Source: an uncultured Verrucomicrobiales bacterium (GTDB taxonomy: Bacteria; Verrucomicrobiota; Verrucomicrobiia; Verrucomicrobiales; DEV007). From it: a stretch of DNA of 64,000 bases. The stretch covers positions 1 through 64,000 of the forward strand of contig CALAHF010000164.1 of the NCBI GenBank assembly GCA_937891465.1. The letters are read 5' to 3'. The notes under the pieces are model-generated. The model was not told the DNA's origin, did no database searches, and was given only the letters and a program-made list of their open reading frames with translations. The position numbers and the translations under genes were made by a program. Of this stretch, positions 42,281 through 51,148 are shown one piece after another (the stretch's first letter is position 1; the number at the start of each line of letters is the position of its first letter).

Positions 42281-43054
42281 TCAGTGCAAGCCGCGTTCGG
42301 TCGTGCTGACAAAATCGATCAGACCCGCCAAAACGCCATCTGGATCGTCAATTTCACGAATGATGGCCAGCGCATCGGTCGCGTTTTTATCATCGCGATA
42401 CAAGGCACGGTGCGCTTTTTTCACGCAGCGAATCTGTTGTTCGGTAAATCCGCGACGTTGCATCCCAACGGAGTTGATCGCCCGAACCCGCACCGGATTG
42501 CCGTCAGCAATCATAAACGGCGGGATGTCCTGAACAATTTTTGTGCAGCCACCGGTCAGCACATGAGCGCCGATTCGGCAAAACTGATGCACCGCTGAAA
42601 GCCCGCTGATGATTGCATAATCTCCCACGGTTACGTGCCCGCCGAGCGTTCCGTTATTCGAAAGAATCACGTTGTCTCCCACGATGCAATCGTGCGCGAC
42701 ATGGCTGTAGCTGAGGAAATTGCCGTGGTTACCAATAATCGTCGCGTCATTCGCAGAAGTCGCGCGGTGCACCGTGCAAAATTCGCGGAAGGTGTTGTCG
42801 TTCCCGATTTTTGCGTAAGTCGGCCCGCCATCGTATTTCAAATCCTGAGTCAGCTGACCAATCGAACCGAAGGCAAAAAATCGATTTCGCTCGCCGATTT
42901 CGGTCCCACTATCGACCGTCACATGGTTCTGCAACCATGTGCCTGCCCCGATCTTCACACCGGCATAAATCACGCAGTACGGACCAATTTCGACTCCGTC
43001 CGCGATTTCAGCGGATGGATCGACAATTGCAGTGGGATGAATGGTCGTGGCCAT
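42281..43054 (-). CDS. lpxA: Acyl-ACP--UDP-N-acetylglucosamine O-acyltransferase
   Basis: This 257-residue left-handed beta-helix enzyme adds the first acyl chain to UDP-GlcNAc in lipid A synthesis. Hexapeptide repeats fill the N-terminal two thirds (IHPTAIVDPSAEIADGVEIGPYCVI). The catalytic His lies in SYSHVAHDCIVGDN. The C-terminal helical domain ends ERGLH. It follows lpxC/fabZ by 24 bp. Confidence 0.96.
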   Translation of the reverse strand: MATTIHPTAIVDPSAEIADGVEIGPYCVIYAGVKIGAGTWLQNHVTVDSGTEIGERNRFFAFGSIGQLTQDLKYDGGPTYAKIGNDNTFREFCTVHRATSANDATIIGNHGNFLSYSHVAHDCIVGDNVILSNNGTLGGHVTVGDYAIISGLSAVHQFCRIGAHVLTGGCTKIVQDIPPFMIADGNPVRVRAINSVGMQRRGFTEQQIRCVKKAHRALYRDDKNATDALAIIREIDDPDGVLAGLIDFVSTTERGLH

Positions 43055-43078
43055 GTTTCAGAAAACGAAACGGTCAAA

Positions 43079-44392
43079 TCAATCGTCAATTAGAGCAAAT
43101 GACAAATCGCCTTGGGAAACCACTTCGCCGTTCACGATGCAGCGTCCTTTGGCAAAACCAATGTTCCGGCGGGTCTTGACGATTTCTGTCTCGATGAAAA
43201 GCGTATCGCCGGGAAGCACCGGGCGGCGCCACTTCACGTTGTTGGCGCTCATGAAATAGCCGATTTTGCCCTGATTCTCAGGACGGCGCAGCAACACGAT
43301 GCTTGCAACCTGTGCCATCGCCTCAACCTGCAAGACACCCGGCATAATCGGATGGCCCGGGAAGTGCCCTTGGAAATAAGGCTCGTTGATCGTCACCTGC
43401 TTAACGCCGGTACACTTGTTATCACCTTCAAAACCGATGATCCGATCGACCATCAGGAACGGATAGCGATGCGGCAGCACTTTTTGAACTTCAATGCTGT
43501 CCATCACGCCTTCGCCGGTTGGAATCACTACCGGCGGAACCATCGAACGCGTCTGCTGATATTCTTTCACGAGGCGTTTCGCCATTTCGGTATTCGGTCC
43601 ATGACCGGGCTTCACCGCGATGACATGCCCCATGATCCGCTTTCCGCTCAGCATGAGATCACCGATGATATCGAGAATCTTGTGGCGGGCGAATTCCTCA
43701 TTGAAACGCATCGGCTCTTTGCTCATCACCGACTCGCCTTTCACGACGACGGCATTCTCGAGGCTTCCCCCTTTGATGAGGCCTTTTTCCAAAAGCGGCT
43801 CCACATCTTCGTAAAAAACAAACGTCCGCGCGGCCGCGATTTCCTTTTCGTAGGTCTCGGGATCAACTTTGACCGAGTAATACTGCGTCATCCGACCATC
43901 CGGCCCCACCTGCGTGCAGGAAACGCGAAAGTCTTTATCCGGAACGATCGTAATCATCGATCCGTTCGGCAATTCCATGTGAATCGTCTCACGAATCTCA
44001 TAAACGCTCCGATATTCTTCCTGTTCCTCGATCCCCGCTTGCTTGATGCATTCGACAAACGGCATCGATGAACCGTCACCGATCGGCGGCTCATTCGCAT
44101 CCATTTCGATAATCGCATTGTCCACTCCCATGCCGACAAGCGCCGAGATGACGTGTTCGACCGTGTGAACCTTCACCGAGCCCTGAGCCAGCGTCGTGGC
44201 GCGCTCCACCGTCTGCAAATTTCTCACATGGGCATCGATAAAGGGCTGATCCTCAAGATCAATCCGGCGAAATTTGATCCCGTGATTCGCCGGAGCCGGC
44301 TTCATCGTGAGATTTACCCGCTCGCCTGTATGAAGCGAGGTTCCGGTCAGCGTTGCCGGTGCGGCTAGGGTCTGTTGTTTTTGGGCAGACAT
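43079..44392 (-). CDS. Bifunctional LpxC deacetylase / FabZ dehydratase
   Basis: This 437-residue fusion has residues 1 to about 285 as LpxC (UDP-3-O-acyl-GlcNAc deacetylase), with zinc site HTVEHVISALVGMGVDN and ARHKILDIIGDLMLSG. Residues from about 300 are FabZ (3-hydroxyacyl-ACP dehydratase), with LPHRYPFLMVDRIIG and catalytic YFQGHFPGHPIMPGVLQVEAMAQ. Such fusions are known in Bacteroidetes and some PVC bacteria. It leads the lpxC/fabZ-lpxA-truA unit. Confidence 0.95.
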   Translation of the reverse strand: MSAQKQQTLAAPATLTGTSLHTGERVNLTMKPAPANHGIKFRRIDLEDQPFIDAHVRNLQTVERATTLAQGSVKVHTVEHVISALVGMGVDNAIIEMDANEPPIGDGSSMPFVECIKQAGIEEQEEYRSVYEIRETIHMELPNGSMITIVPDKDFRVSCTQVGPDGRMTQYYSVKVDPETYEKEIAAARTFVFYEDVEPLLEKGLIKGGSLENAVVVKGESVMSKEPMRFNEEFARHKILDIIGDLMLSGKRIMGHVIAVKPGHGPNTEMAKRLVKEYQQTRSMVPPVVIPTGEGVMDSIEVQKVLPHRYPFLMVDRIIGFEGDNKCTGVKQVTINEPYFQGHFPGHPIMPGVLQVEAMAQVASIVLLRRPENQGKIGYFMSANNVKWRRPVLPGDTLFIETEIVKTRRNIGFAKGRCIVNGEVVSQGDLSFALIDD

Positions 44393-44489
44393 GGTCGTTT
44401 GGACTTTTTAAAAAGGCCCAAACCACTACCGCAAACCGCCGATGAATCCAGCTTTTTGCAGGTTGTCTGCAAAAAACAACAGGACAGGA

Positions 44490-45386
44490 CTAGAAGCGCA
44501 ATTTTACGCCCGCATTCACAAACACGTTGGAATCAAGATCTTCTGAGAATTCATAACCCCCACCTTCGATCTCAATTTCCTGCCCCACCTGCATTCCACC
44601 ATCAACATACGCCCACCAGGGACTGGTTCCGATGCGCTGATCGTATCCGAGGCTCACGCGAATGCTCTTGTAATTTAAATCAACATTCTGGTCGCCACCG
44701 GCCGGATCCTCAATATTCCAACCCGCTCCACTGAGAACGGCACGCGCCGTCAAAAGCGAATTGCGATCCGGGGCATACGCCACCTCAACCCGTGGAAATG
44801 TCAGTGCCAGAGACCATTGCTGATTCGGCTCGTAAATAAATCCAAACGCCGGGAGCAATCGTTCTTCGCCTAGGTCACGAGAATAAAACGCTCCGAAAGC
44901 CACTTTCATTGAATCATTCAGCTTATAGGAAAGTAACGCGAGCGAAGTCAGGATAAAGTCGTCTGAACCCACATTTCCAAAATCTGAATACCAACCTGGC
45001 TGAACGCGTCCCCACAATTTCCAGCGATCATTGAGTTCGATCCAAGCATTGATTGGGATATCCACCCGCGTCAGATCGTATGATTTTGAATCCAGCGGAA
45101 AAGGCGCTCCGGAAAATTCGAGATTGTTGCGGCGATACTTAGCCCCTGCCGTCATAAGAAAACCGTCCTTCTTGTATACCGGGACGTTTGCTTCCGCGCC
45201 GGCTTCCCACATTGAAACTGAACCCGACGTATTAGAAAAATTAGTTTCGCCACCCCACGAAAAATAGCTGCTCGCTACCGCATACCGTGGAATGAACGAT
45301 TCCTCAGTCCGCTCCTCAGATTCCTGCGCACTTGCCACGGTCGCTCCAACTAACACTGCGGTTAAAGTTTGTCCAAATTTGGTCAT
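44490..45386 (-). CDS. Outer-membrane beta-barrel protein (DUF6268-like)
   Basis: A 298-residue product from ATG 45384-45386, which begins the signal peptide MTKFGQTLTAVLVGATVASAQ. The mature protein has alternating beta strands with aromatic girdle residues (KYRRNNLEFSGAPF; WKLWGRVQPGWYSD; FGFIYEPNQQWSLALTFPRVEVAYAP) and ends in VNAGVKLRF with a C-terminal Phe, as many outer-membrane barrels do. Family assignment to DUF6268 is tentative. The function is unknown. Confidence 0.75.
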   Translation of the reverse strand: MTKFGQTLTAVLVGATVASAQESEERTEESFIPRYAVASSYFSWGGETNFSNTSGSVSMWEAGAEANVPVYKKDGFLMTAGAKYRRNNLEFSGAPFPLDSKSYDLTRVDIPINAWIELNDRWKLWGRVQPGWYSDFGNVGSDDFILTSLALLSYKLNDSMKVAFGAFYSRDLGEERLLPAFGFIYEPNQQWSLALTFPRVEVAYAPDRNSLLTARAVLSGAGWNIEDPAGGDQNVDLNYKSIRVSLGYDQRIGTSPWWAYVDGGMQVGQEIEIEGGGYEFSEDLDSNVFVNAGVKLRF

Positions 45387-45524
45387 GTCGCGGAGATTAC
45401 GTTTTAAATTAAAAATCGGCAACAAAATCTGTTATTTTTTTGGGGAACACAGCTCACCGAGAGGTGGAAAGCTTCATTTCCAACTGGCATTTGAATCCAG
45501 ATTCGCCGACCCGTCCTCATCGAT

Positions 45525-46265
45525 TTGAGACTTCAGAATCCGAATTTTGAAATCATTGATGAAACCGACGATTTCATCGTGGTGAATAAACCGGCCCACT
45601 TCCTAGTGCACCCGACCTCCCCGGGCGGCCCCCGAACGCTTTTTGATGAACTGAAGGATCTTCTCCTTTTCGAAATCACCAACGGCGGGCAGATTTCGAT
45701 CATCACTCGGCTCGACCGCGAAACCAGCGGCATCGTTCTCGTCGCCAAAACAGCTGAGACCGCGCATCAGTTCGCCAAAGCAATGCAGCGCCACGAATTT
45801 CACAAAACCTACCACGCCATCGTTTGGGAATGGCCGGAGGAGGATGAATTCACGGTCGACCAGCCCATTCTGCGCCAGCGAGACGTTCGCGAGTCCGAAA
45901 TCTGGGTGAAGCAAACCGTTCATCCCGAGGGGAAAGCATGCCTTACGAAATTTCGAGTGCTGGATCGCTTCGAGCGCGAAACCACCAACGGTCGCCGCTT
46001 TTCAAAAATCGAATGCACTCCCGAAACCGGTCGTATGCATCAAATTCGCGTCCATCTTCACCACGCAGGATTCCCCATCATCGGCGACAAACTCTACGGC
46101 CCCAACGAAAATCACTATCTCGAATTCATCGAAACCGGCTGGACCCCAAAATTACGAAAGACCCTGCTGTTGAATCGTCAGGCCTTGCATTGCGCCGGCT
46201 TGAGTTGGCAGGAATTTCAGTGGAAGGCAAAAGTCGCCGGTGAAATAGCGGAGTTTTGGGACTGA
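45525..46265 (+). CDS. RluA-family pseudouridine synthase
   Basis: This 246-residue protein has the RluA catalytic motif RLDRETSGIVLVAK, an N-terminal strand DDFIVVNKPAHFLVHPT, and the C-terminal segment TGRMHQIRVHLHHAGFPIIGDKLYG. There is no S4 domain. The start is TTG 45525-45527, and no better start exists before the conserved DFIVVNKP segment. The target (rRNA or tRNA) is not determined. Confidence 0.92.
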   Translation: MRLQNPNFEIIDETDDFIVVNKPAHFLVHPTSPGGPRTLFDELKDLLLFEITNGGQISIITRLDRETSGIVLVAKTAETAHQFAKAMQRHEFHKTYHAIVWEWPEEDEFTVDQPILRQRDVRESEIWVKQTVHPEGKACLTKFRVLDRFERETTNGRRFSKIECTPETGRMHQIRVHLHHAGFPIIGDKLYGPNENHYLEFIETGWTPKLRKTLLLNRQALHCAGLSWQEFQWKAKVAGEIAEFWD

Positions 46266-46274
46266 TGGAATCGA

Positions 46275-47550
46275 TTACTCCTTGCGTTGGCGATGAGGCG
46301 TGGGTGTCCCGGAATTCTGCTGGTTCAACTTGCGCAACCACACAGCGTGTTTCTTTTTCCATGACTGCCCGATCTCTGAATCTGCAAATTCCTGATAACT
46401 TTCATCAACATCCAGATCGATTTCGAGCTCAAACTTCTCGGCGATGAATGACAGGCGTTCCGCAACGTAATCGTAATCCGTGTTCGCCAATCCATATTGG
46501 ACCTGACACCAATAGCTTTCCTCAAGCTCGGGAAAATTCTTCACCATCAATTCCAACACCGGTTCGCATTCCTTAAACCTCCCCTGCTCAATGAACGCGT
46601 TGATACGGTAGAGGTTCAGAAATGAATCACCCCCCCACTTTCTCATCCAAACGGTTCAGAGACTGATCCAACTTCTCCCAGTCTTGCTGAATGAAATAAT
46701 AGTCGAGCCCCATCAATAAAAACGAGGGTTCGTCCGCATACAACGATTCAAAGATGAGAATCGCTTCGTCGTAAATTTCCTCTCCCCGCTCCATCTCATC
46801 CAAGTTCGCCATCATCCGCGAAGCCAGCATGATTTTGATGGTCAACAAACGGCGCTCGTTCCGGACTTTTTCAGGGAGCGCCTCAATCAACTCAAACGCC
46901 CCTTCGGTGTCTCCTTCCTGAATTTTCAATCCAAATATTTGCCACCGCATTTGCATAGGCATCACCTCCGCCAAAAAGCTTCTGAACGGGAGTTTTCCAG
47001 ATCGTTGCCATGATAGGCATCATCAATTGACGCATCGTCACCGAGAGCATTTCTCCGGTCGTAAACGAATAAGCATCAATAAATTCAAACGCTCCCTGAT
47101 TGTTTTCCTGAATCACGATGTCGAGGTAGTTCATTCCTTCGATCGCAAACAGTCGACACATCGCTCGAGTCTCGCCGTCCACGTTCCGAAGATTGATGAC
47201 CTCCATGGATGAGCCAAGGTTGGCGTTCATCAATCCGCCGTCCTTTTCCTCCAGCGCATCCGTAAAAATTTTGATCGCCTGGTTTTTTTACCTACGGAAA
47301 GCGATGGGATATCAAAGATCATGCCAGCCAATTTCGAATTATTCCAAGCAACCGCTGTGGCACTGCCATCGTACGCCAAAACCGATTCACAATAATCATC
47401 TAAAAAGACACGAAGGGCAGCGGGCTTTTCGACTGGAATGGCGACAGCAGCCGGGGTCGCAGGACTCACCGCATCAACCTTCGGCGGCTTACATCCCGAC
47501 AAAAAGAAAAACACAGGTGCCAGACTGTAGGAGAAAAGGGCGAGTTTCAT
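46275..47550 (-). pseudogene. TPR-like lipoprotein gene with three frameshifts
   Basis: Four consecutive minus-strand frames read as one protein of about 400 residues. A lipoprotein signal (MKLALFSYSLAPVFFFLSGC, from ATG 47548-47550) leads the first. They break at a T7 run (A7 on the coding strand) at 47283-47289, between about 46930 and 46980, and at a C7 run (coding G7) at 46630-46636. One A added or one G removed restores the first and third joins. The C-terminal helices (EDEAILIFESLYADEP-like; FIEQGRFKECEPVLELMV) resemble TPR. Pseudogene, phase variation and homopolymer sequence error are alternatives. Confidence 0.7.
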
Positions 47551-47592
47551 AAGCTGAACAGGCTGTCTGAAACGACATCGTGATACGAGCAA

Positions 47593-47846
47593 TAAGAAGA
47601 GAATTCCCTAACCAATTGACAAAGCTGCAGCACTATAAGTGGCTCACGCTAGACGCACTTTGAGTTGATTTGTTTATTACCCGCCAATCGCATCTGTTCA
47701 GAGTGATTCACAGGGGGGGTAAATGCGTTTCGTAGAACTCCCTTAATGTCATAGAGATCCGATTCGTGCCTGAAAACTTTCGAATACCTGAAGTCGCCTG
47801 CGAACTACTCACTCGCCGCCCCGTCACGATCCGGATCCCCGCCTTG
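47593..47846. other. Gap with a short frameshifted ORF remnant
   Basis: No intact gene is seen. On the minus strand an ATG near 47749 reads MTLREFYETH, then runs through a C7 tract (plus-strand G7, 47713-47719). Slipping by one there continues PPVNHSEQMRLAGNKQ to a stop near 47650. It is too short for assignment and probably debris. Confidence 0.35.
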
Positions 47847-47853
47847 TTATCCA
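47805..47853 (-). other. attC-like motif 1
   Basis: On the minus strand the sequence GGATAACAAGGCGGGGATCC, followed by GGATCGTGACGGGGCGGCGAG, resembles the 5' half of integron attC sites. The TAA in TAACAAGG is also the stop of the small upstream ORF, a usual cassette arrangement. I cannot see a clean right-hand core, so it is partial or degenerate. Confidence 0.35.
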
Positions 47854-47999
47854 TTGTTGTTGCTAGAGTGACCGCAGAATCTTATCGATTTTTCGGCCTT
47901 TTGCCAGTTCGTCCACGAGCTTATCCAAATATCGTCAAAGCGATGTAACTGCCAGCCGACAACACACTCCGGCTTCGCGGTTGAGGTTTGATCGTTCAT
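47847..47999 (-). pseudogene. Short frameshifted cassette-like ORF
   Basis: ATG 47997-47999 opens MNDQTSTAKPECVVGWQLHRFDDIW. The same strand shifted by one then reads DKLVDELAKGRKIDKILRSL to TAG, a plausible amphipathic helix, while the unshifted frame reads to TAA 47847-47849. The ORF begins just after attC-like motif 2 and ends at motif 1. The function is unknown, and it may be a decayed cassette gene. Confidence 0.35.
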
Positions 48000-48000
48000 T

Positions 48001-48052
48001 TAGCTTTCGACTCGGCGCGGGCAGGCAGTTGATCATCCGCGACTTGTTAGCC
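48001..48052 (-). other. attC-like motif 2
   Basis: On the minus strand GGCTAACAAGTCGCGGATGA, followed by TCAACTGCCTGCCCGCG, resembles the left part of integron attC sites of PVC-type cassettes. The expected right core GTTRRRY before the next ORF is not evident. It lies at the 3' end of the small ORFs at 48033-48453. No integron integrase is in the window. Confidence 0.4.
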
Positions 48053-48453
48053 CCCGTATCTTGCAAGTCGATGATCGGTCTTTGAGATGAAATTCCTCAA
48101 CAGGCTTATCGAAATCTCCGAGGTATACGATGGTCTTTTCTATTGTGCCACTCCGAGGTTCCCTAACTCGAAAGAAATCAAGGCTTCCCTTCGCTGCCAA
48201 CATCACCTCGGCGATCACAGCGTGATCCACGAAGGCACTCACGGAACGTGATTAGAATCAGCAGAAGCCCAAATGCGAGAACGAGCAGGCCAATGTTCTG
48301 CAAAAGCTGCTCCTGCGCAGCATATGAGGTTCCTGAGCGAGGCGAGGGATAAGTTTTTACCCCGCTAAAAGCGATTGACTGCGCCAGAACCGCAAAAACT
48401 ATCCCCACGATCGCCGCAGTGGAACCGACTATAAATGCAAATTTGATTTTCAT
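48033..48453 (-). pseudogene. Two-helix membrane protein with probable frameshift
   Basis: The first frame (48178-48453, 91 aa) has two transmembrane helices (FAFIVGSTAAIVGIVFAVLA; IGLLVLAFGLLLILIT) and then a poor Arg/Gly tail. The neighbouring frame from a GTG at 48240-48242 reads a natural-looking domain (VDHAVIAEVMLAAKGSLDFFRVREP; IVYLGDFDKPVEEFHLKD) into attC-like motif 2. A single frameshift near 48245 would join them. Two overlapping genes are the alternative. Confidence 0.4.
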
Positions 48454-48661
48454 CGTATTTTATCTCTCGCTTATTAATTTTGGCTAACAGTATTGATAGT
48501 CGAATCTCATATCAGTTACTCAACTGATCCGAATTAAACTTCAGAGCGGTTATAGTGTCCCCACTCCATAGGTGTCAATGATTTCGCCGAACTTCATCTC
48601 TTCTAATTAATAATTAAGATAACTTGGTTTTCTCGCAATATTTACCTGTTGATATCACCAT

Positions 48662-48684
48662 GTTGCTTTTATGATAAAAGCAAC
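48662..48684. repeat. Perfect 11-bp inverted repeat
   Basis: GTTGCTTTTAT/ATAAAAGCAAC with a single central G. It could be an operator, a cruciform-forming site or a weak terminator. It is not related in sequence to the 43-bp family, which begins 15 bp later. Confidence 0.5.
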
Positions 48685-48699
48685 CGGCCTTGTATTTCA

Positions 48700-48742
48700 C
48701 GATCGAACAGGGTCTGATCGATGAACGAACCCTATTGGATCG
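48700..48742. repeat. 43-bp palindromic element, copy 6
   Basis: Arms CGATCGAACAGGGT and AACCCTATTGGATCG flank the centre CTGATCGATGAACG. It is full length and followed after 11 bp by copy 7, forming a pair like the tandem REP elements of enterobacteria. Confidence 0.85.
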
Positions 48743-48753
48743 CGACGGCATTT

Positions 48754-48796
48754 CGATCCAACCCTGTTGATTCGTCGAACATACCCTGTTGGATCG
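48754..48796. repeat. 43-bp palindromic element, copy 7
   Basis: Arms CGATCCAACCCTG and ACCCTGTTGGATCG flank the centre TTGATTCGTCGAACAT. The left inner arm has CCCTG where most copies have AGGGT, so only the outer CGATCCAA/TTGGATCG pairs perfectly. Its inner orientation is opposite to copy 4. Confidence 0.85.
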
Positions 48797-49047
48797 CGGC
48801 GGAGTTCGTTCGTTAAATTTCAAACAAACGCTGTCGCGAAAAGGTGGGGTTCAATCAGGCGTATGCCGGTCTTTTTCTGCTGTGGGATCAAAAAAATCCG
48901 TTGGAATGCATCGGGCGACAAGCTGGCTTGCAAGCGATCTGAGGACAGCTGAGAACCGGCTCCGCAAGATAGCCCTGATACCATTTGCAACCTGCGGGGG
49001 CTGACGGTAATTTTCGACCCTTTTTCATTTCTAACCGTATTTTTATT

Positions 49048-50154
49048 GTGAGCGCAGGTTCTTCTTTCGGCCAACTTTTTACCATCTCCACTTTCGGCGA
49101 ATCGCACGGAGGCGGCGTGGGTGTCGTGATCGATGGCTGCCCGCCTCAGATCGAAATCACGCAGGAGGAAATTCAGTTTGATTTGGATCGCCGACGCCCG
49201 GGGCAATCGGAAATCACAACGCCGCGCAAGGAAGCTGATCAGTGCGAGATTTTGTCGGGGGTTTTCGAAGGAAAAACGCTTGGGGTTCCCATCGCGATTC
49301 TAGTGCAGAACAAGGATGCGCGGCCGGAAGCGTATTCGGAGATGAAGGAAAAATTTCGTCCTTCGCACGCAGATTACACTTACTGGGCTAAGTATGGCGT
49401 TCGCAATCATGAGGGCGGCGGACGCTCCAGCGCACGCGAAACGATTGGCCGGGTGGCGGCAGCGGTCCTGGCGAAAAAGGTTCTGAAAGAGCAATTTGCA
49501 CCGAAACTGGAGATCGTCGCGTATGTGAAATCGGTCTGCGATATCGAGGCGGAGGTAGATCAGAACAAGGTGACACAGGAAATGGTGGAATCGAATATCG
49601 TGCGGACGGGGGATCCTGTGGCGGCGAAGAAAATGATCGATTTGATCAAGGAAATGCGGGCGGACGGAAATTCGATCGGCGGCGTGATCGAGTGCGTGAT
49701 CCGGAATTGCCCAGTGGGTCTCGGAATGCCGGTTTTTGATCGCCTCGAAGCCGATTTAGCGAAATCGATGTTGAATTTACCGGCAACGAAAGGATTTGAA
49801 ATCGGCTCAGGTTTTGCCGGAACGCAGCTGACGGGCCGCGAACACAATGATCCATTCCGGATGGAAGGCGATCGGGTTCGTGCGGAATCGAATCGCTCCG
49901 GCGGCGTTCAGGGTGGAATTTCCAACGGCGAAAACATTGTCTTTCGCGTGGCGTTCAAACCGACGGCAACGATCATGAGCCCGCAGGATACAGTTACGGT
50001 CGAGAAAAAAGACACGGAACTCACAGGTCGTGGCCGTCATGATCCATGTGTATTGCCACGTGCTGTCCCGATTGTGGAGGCGATGGCAGCGCTGGTTTTG
50101 TGTGATCATGCCTTGCGCCAACGCGCACAATGCGGCACGATTTCGGCGGAATAA
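49048..50154 (+). CDS. aroC: Chorismate synthase
   Basis: A 368-residue product that converts EPSP to chorismate using reduced FMN, the last shikimate step. The GTG at 49048-49050 gives the family start ([21 protein letters not shown]). An upstream in-frame start at 48985 adds 21 residues not expected in the family. Signatures are [43 protein letters not shown] and [18 protein letters not shown]. Confidence 0.95.
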   Translation: MSAGSSFGQLFTISTFGESHGGGVGVVIDGCPPQIEITQEEIQFDLDRRRPGQSEITTPRKEADQCEILSGVFEGKTLGVPIAILVQNKDARPEAYSEMKEKFRPSHADYTYWAKYGVRNHEGGGRSSARETIGRVAAAVLAKKVLKEQFAPKLEIVAYVKSVCDIEAEVDQNKVTQEMVESNIVRTGDPVAAKKMIDLIKEMRADGNSIGGVIECVIRNCPVGLGMPVFDRLEADLAKSMLNLPATKGFEIGSGFAGTQLTGREHNDPFRMEGDRVRAESNRSGGVQGGISNGENIVFRVAFKPTATIMSPQDTVTVEKKDTELTGRGRHDPCVLPRAVPIVEAMAALVLCDHALRQRAQCGTISAE

Positions 50155-50172
50155 CCGAAGTCACCAATCGCC

Positions 50173-51084
50173 ATGGCACTTGCCCCGATCGTTTTAGCAC
50201 TACTAGTCATCGTCGGCTTCGCAGCCTCGGCGTGGAAATATGGTGTCACCCATCAAATGTCAGGGGCTTTGAGTTCATGCGGCGGCATCATCGTGGGCAT
50301 GCTCTGTTTCACCCAAACCCCTAAATTGATTGAATCCTGGTCGGGGCTGAGTCTCTCCAATATGTTGATTGTGGTTCTCAGTTTCGTCATTGGACTGATC
50401 GCCTTTTTCATCTTGAAGTTGATTTTCCATGCTGTTTTGACAGCGATTTTCAATGCTGACAGCCCGCTCCATCATTTGTCGGCTGGGTTTGGTGGCGCCC
50501 TTGCCTCATTGATTCCCTCCCTCGTTCTACTGGCCGTTTTGGCAACTGGCATTCGAATGACAGGAACACTGATGGAGCTTCGAAATCTCCAACACGTGAC
50601 GCGCGCAGAAACCTATTTTTCAAAAAACACCTATCCAAAGTGGCCGTTTTTGACCCGCTGCCGCGACGAAATCGAAAAGATTCCCATGCTGGCCCGCACG
50701 TTTGATATGGCTGATCCCATCAGCAAACGGGAGGTCCGAAACCTGGCTGCGTTGTTGATCGCTTCAAAAAATCAGGAGTTTGTTGCACACTTTCAGACAA
50801 CTTCCAAAACGAGTAGCATCGTAGACTCAGAAGCCTTTCAAGAAGCGGGAGATGACGAAGACGTTCGGAAAATCAACGACGCAAACAATCGTCCGGGGCT
50901 GCTGATGAATTCGGTAATTCAGAATCAGGCACGCTCCACCTCGATTCGCTCGGAGCTTCGAGACCTTGATATTAGTGAGGTCATCGATTCCTACCTCCTT
51001 TCTCCCGGTAAACTGGAAGCAGCCACAGCAAGAGGAAAAAGCAGCATCCTCCTTCCCACCAAACCTGCCGCAGAAACACGGTGA
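50173..51084 (+). CDS. CvpA-like membrane protein
   Basis: A 303-residue product. The N-terminal half has four hydrophobic segments (PIVLALLVIVGFAASAW; LSSCGGIIVGMLCF; MLIVVLSFVIGLIAFFI; LASLIPSLVLLAVLATGI), with a glycine-rich turn (HHLSAGFGGALASLIPS) like colicin V production (CvpA) proteins. The C-terminal half is charged and helical. It lies between aroC and gatB. The assignment is by pattern only. Confidence 0.6.
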   Translation: MALAPIVLALLVIVGFAASAWKYGVTHQMSGALSSCGGIIVGMLCFTQTPKLIESWSGLSLSNMLIVVLSFVIGLIAFFILKLIFHAVLTAIFNADSPLHHLSAGFGGALASLIPSLVLLAVLATGIRMTGTLMELRNLQHVTRAETYFSKNTYPKWPFLTRCRDEIEKIPMLARTFDMADPISKREVRNLAALLIASKNQEFVAHFQTTSKTSSIVDSEAFQEAGDDEDVRKINDANNRPGLLMNSVIQNQARSTSIRSELRDLDISEVIDSYLLSPGKLEAATARGKSSILLPTKPAAETR

Positions 51085-51148
51085 CGCTTCTGACTGGCGC
51101 ATCCTTCCTTCCCCTATTTAAAGCAACGGAAACTGCCTTCTTTTTCAC

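Larger units (their letters stand above)
48454..49047. other. Gene-free region holding repeats
   Basis: These 594 bp have no convincing gene. Contents are an A+T-rich stretch (48454-48660), a perfect inverted repeat (48662-48684), two 43-bp elements (48700-48796) and the upstream region of aroC. Minus-strand open frames here are rich in Arg/Ser because they read through the repeats. Confidence 0.6.

Noticed and set aside
48700-48796. Paired palindromes as a CRISPR array
   Set aside because: Only two units, imperfect, with an 11-bp gap too short for a spacer, and other copies are dispersed singly.
48614-48823. Minus-strand ORF rich in Arg and Ser
   Set aside because: Most of it is translation of two 43-bp palindromic elements, so the open frame is produced by the repeats.
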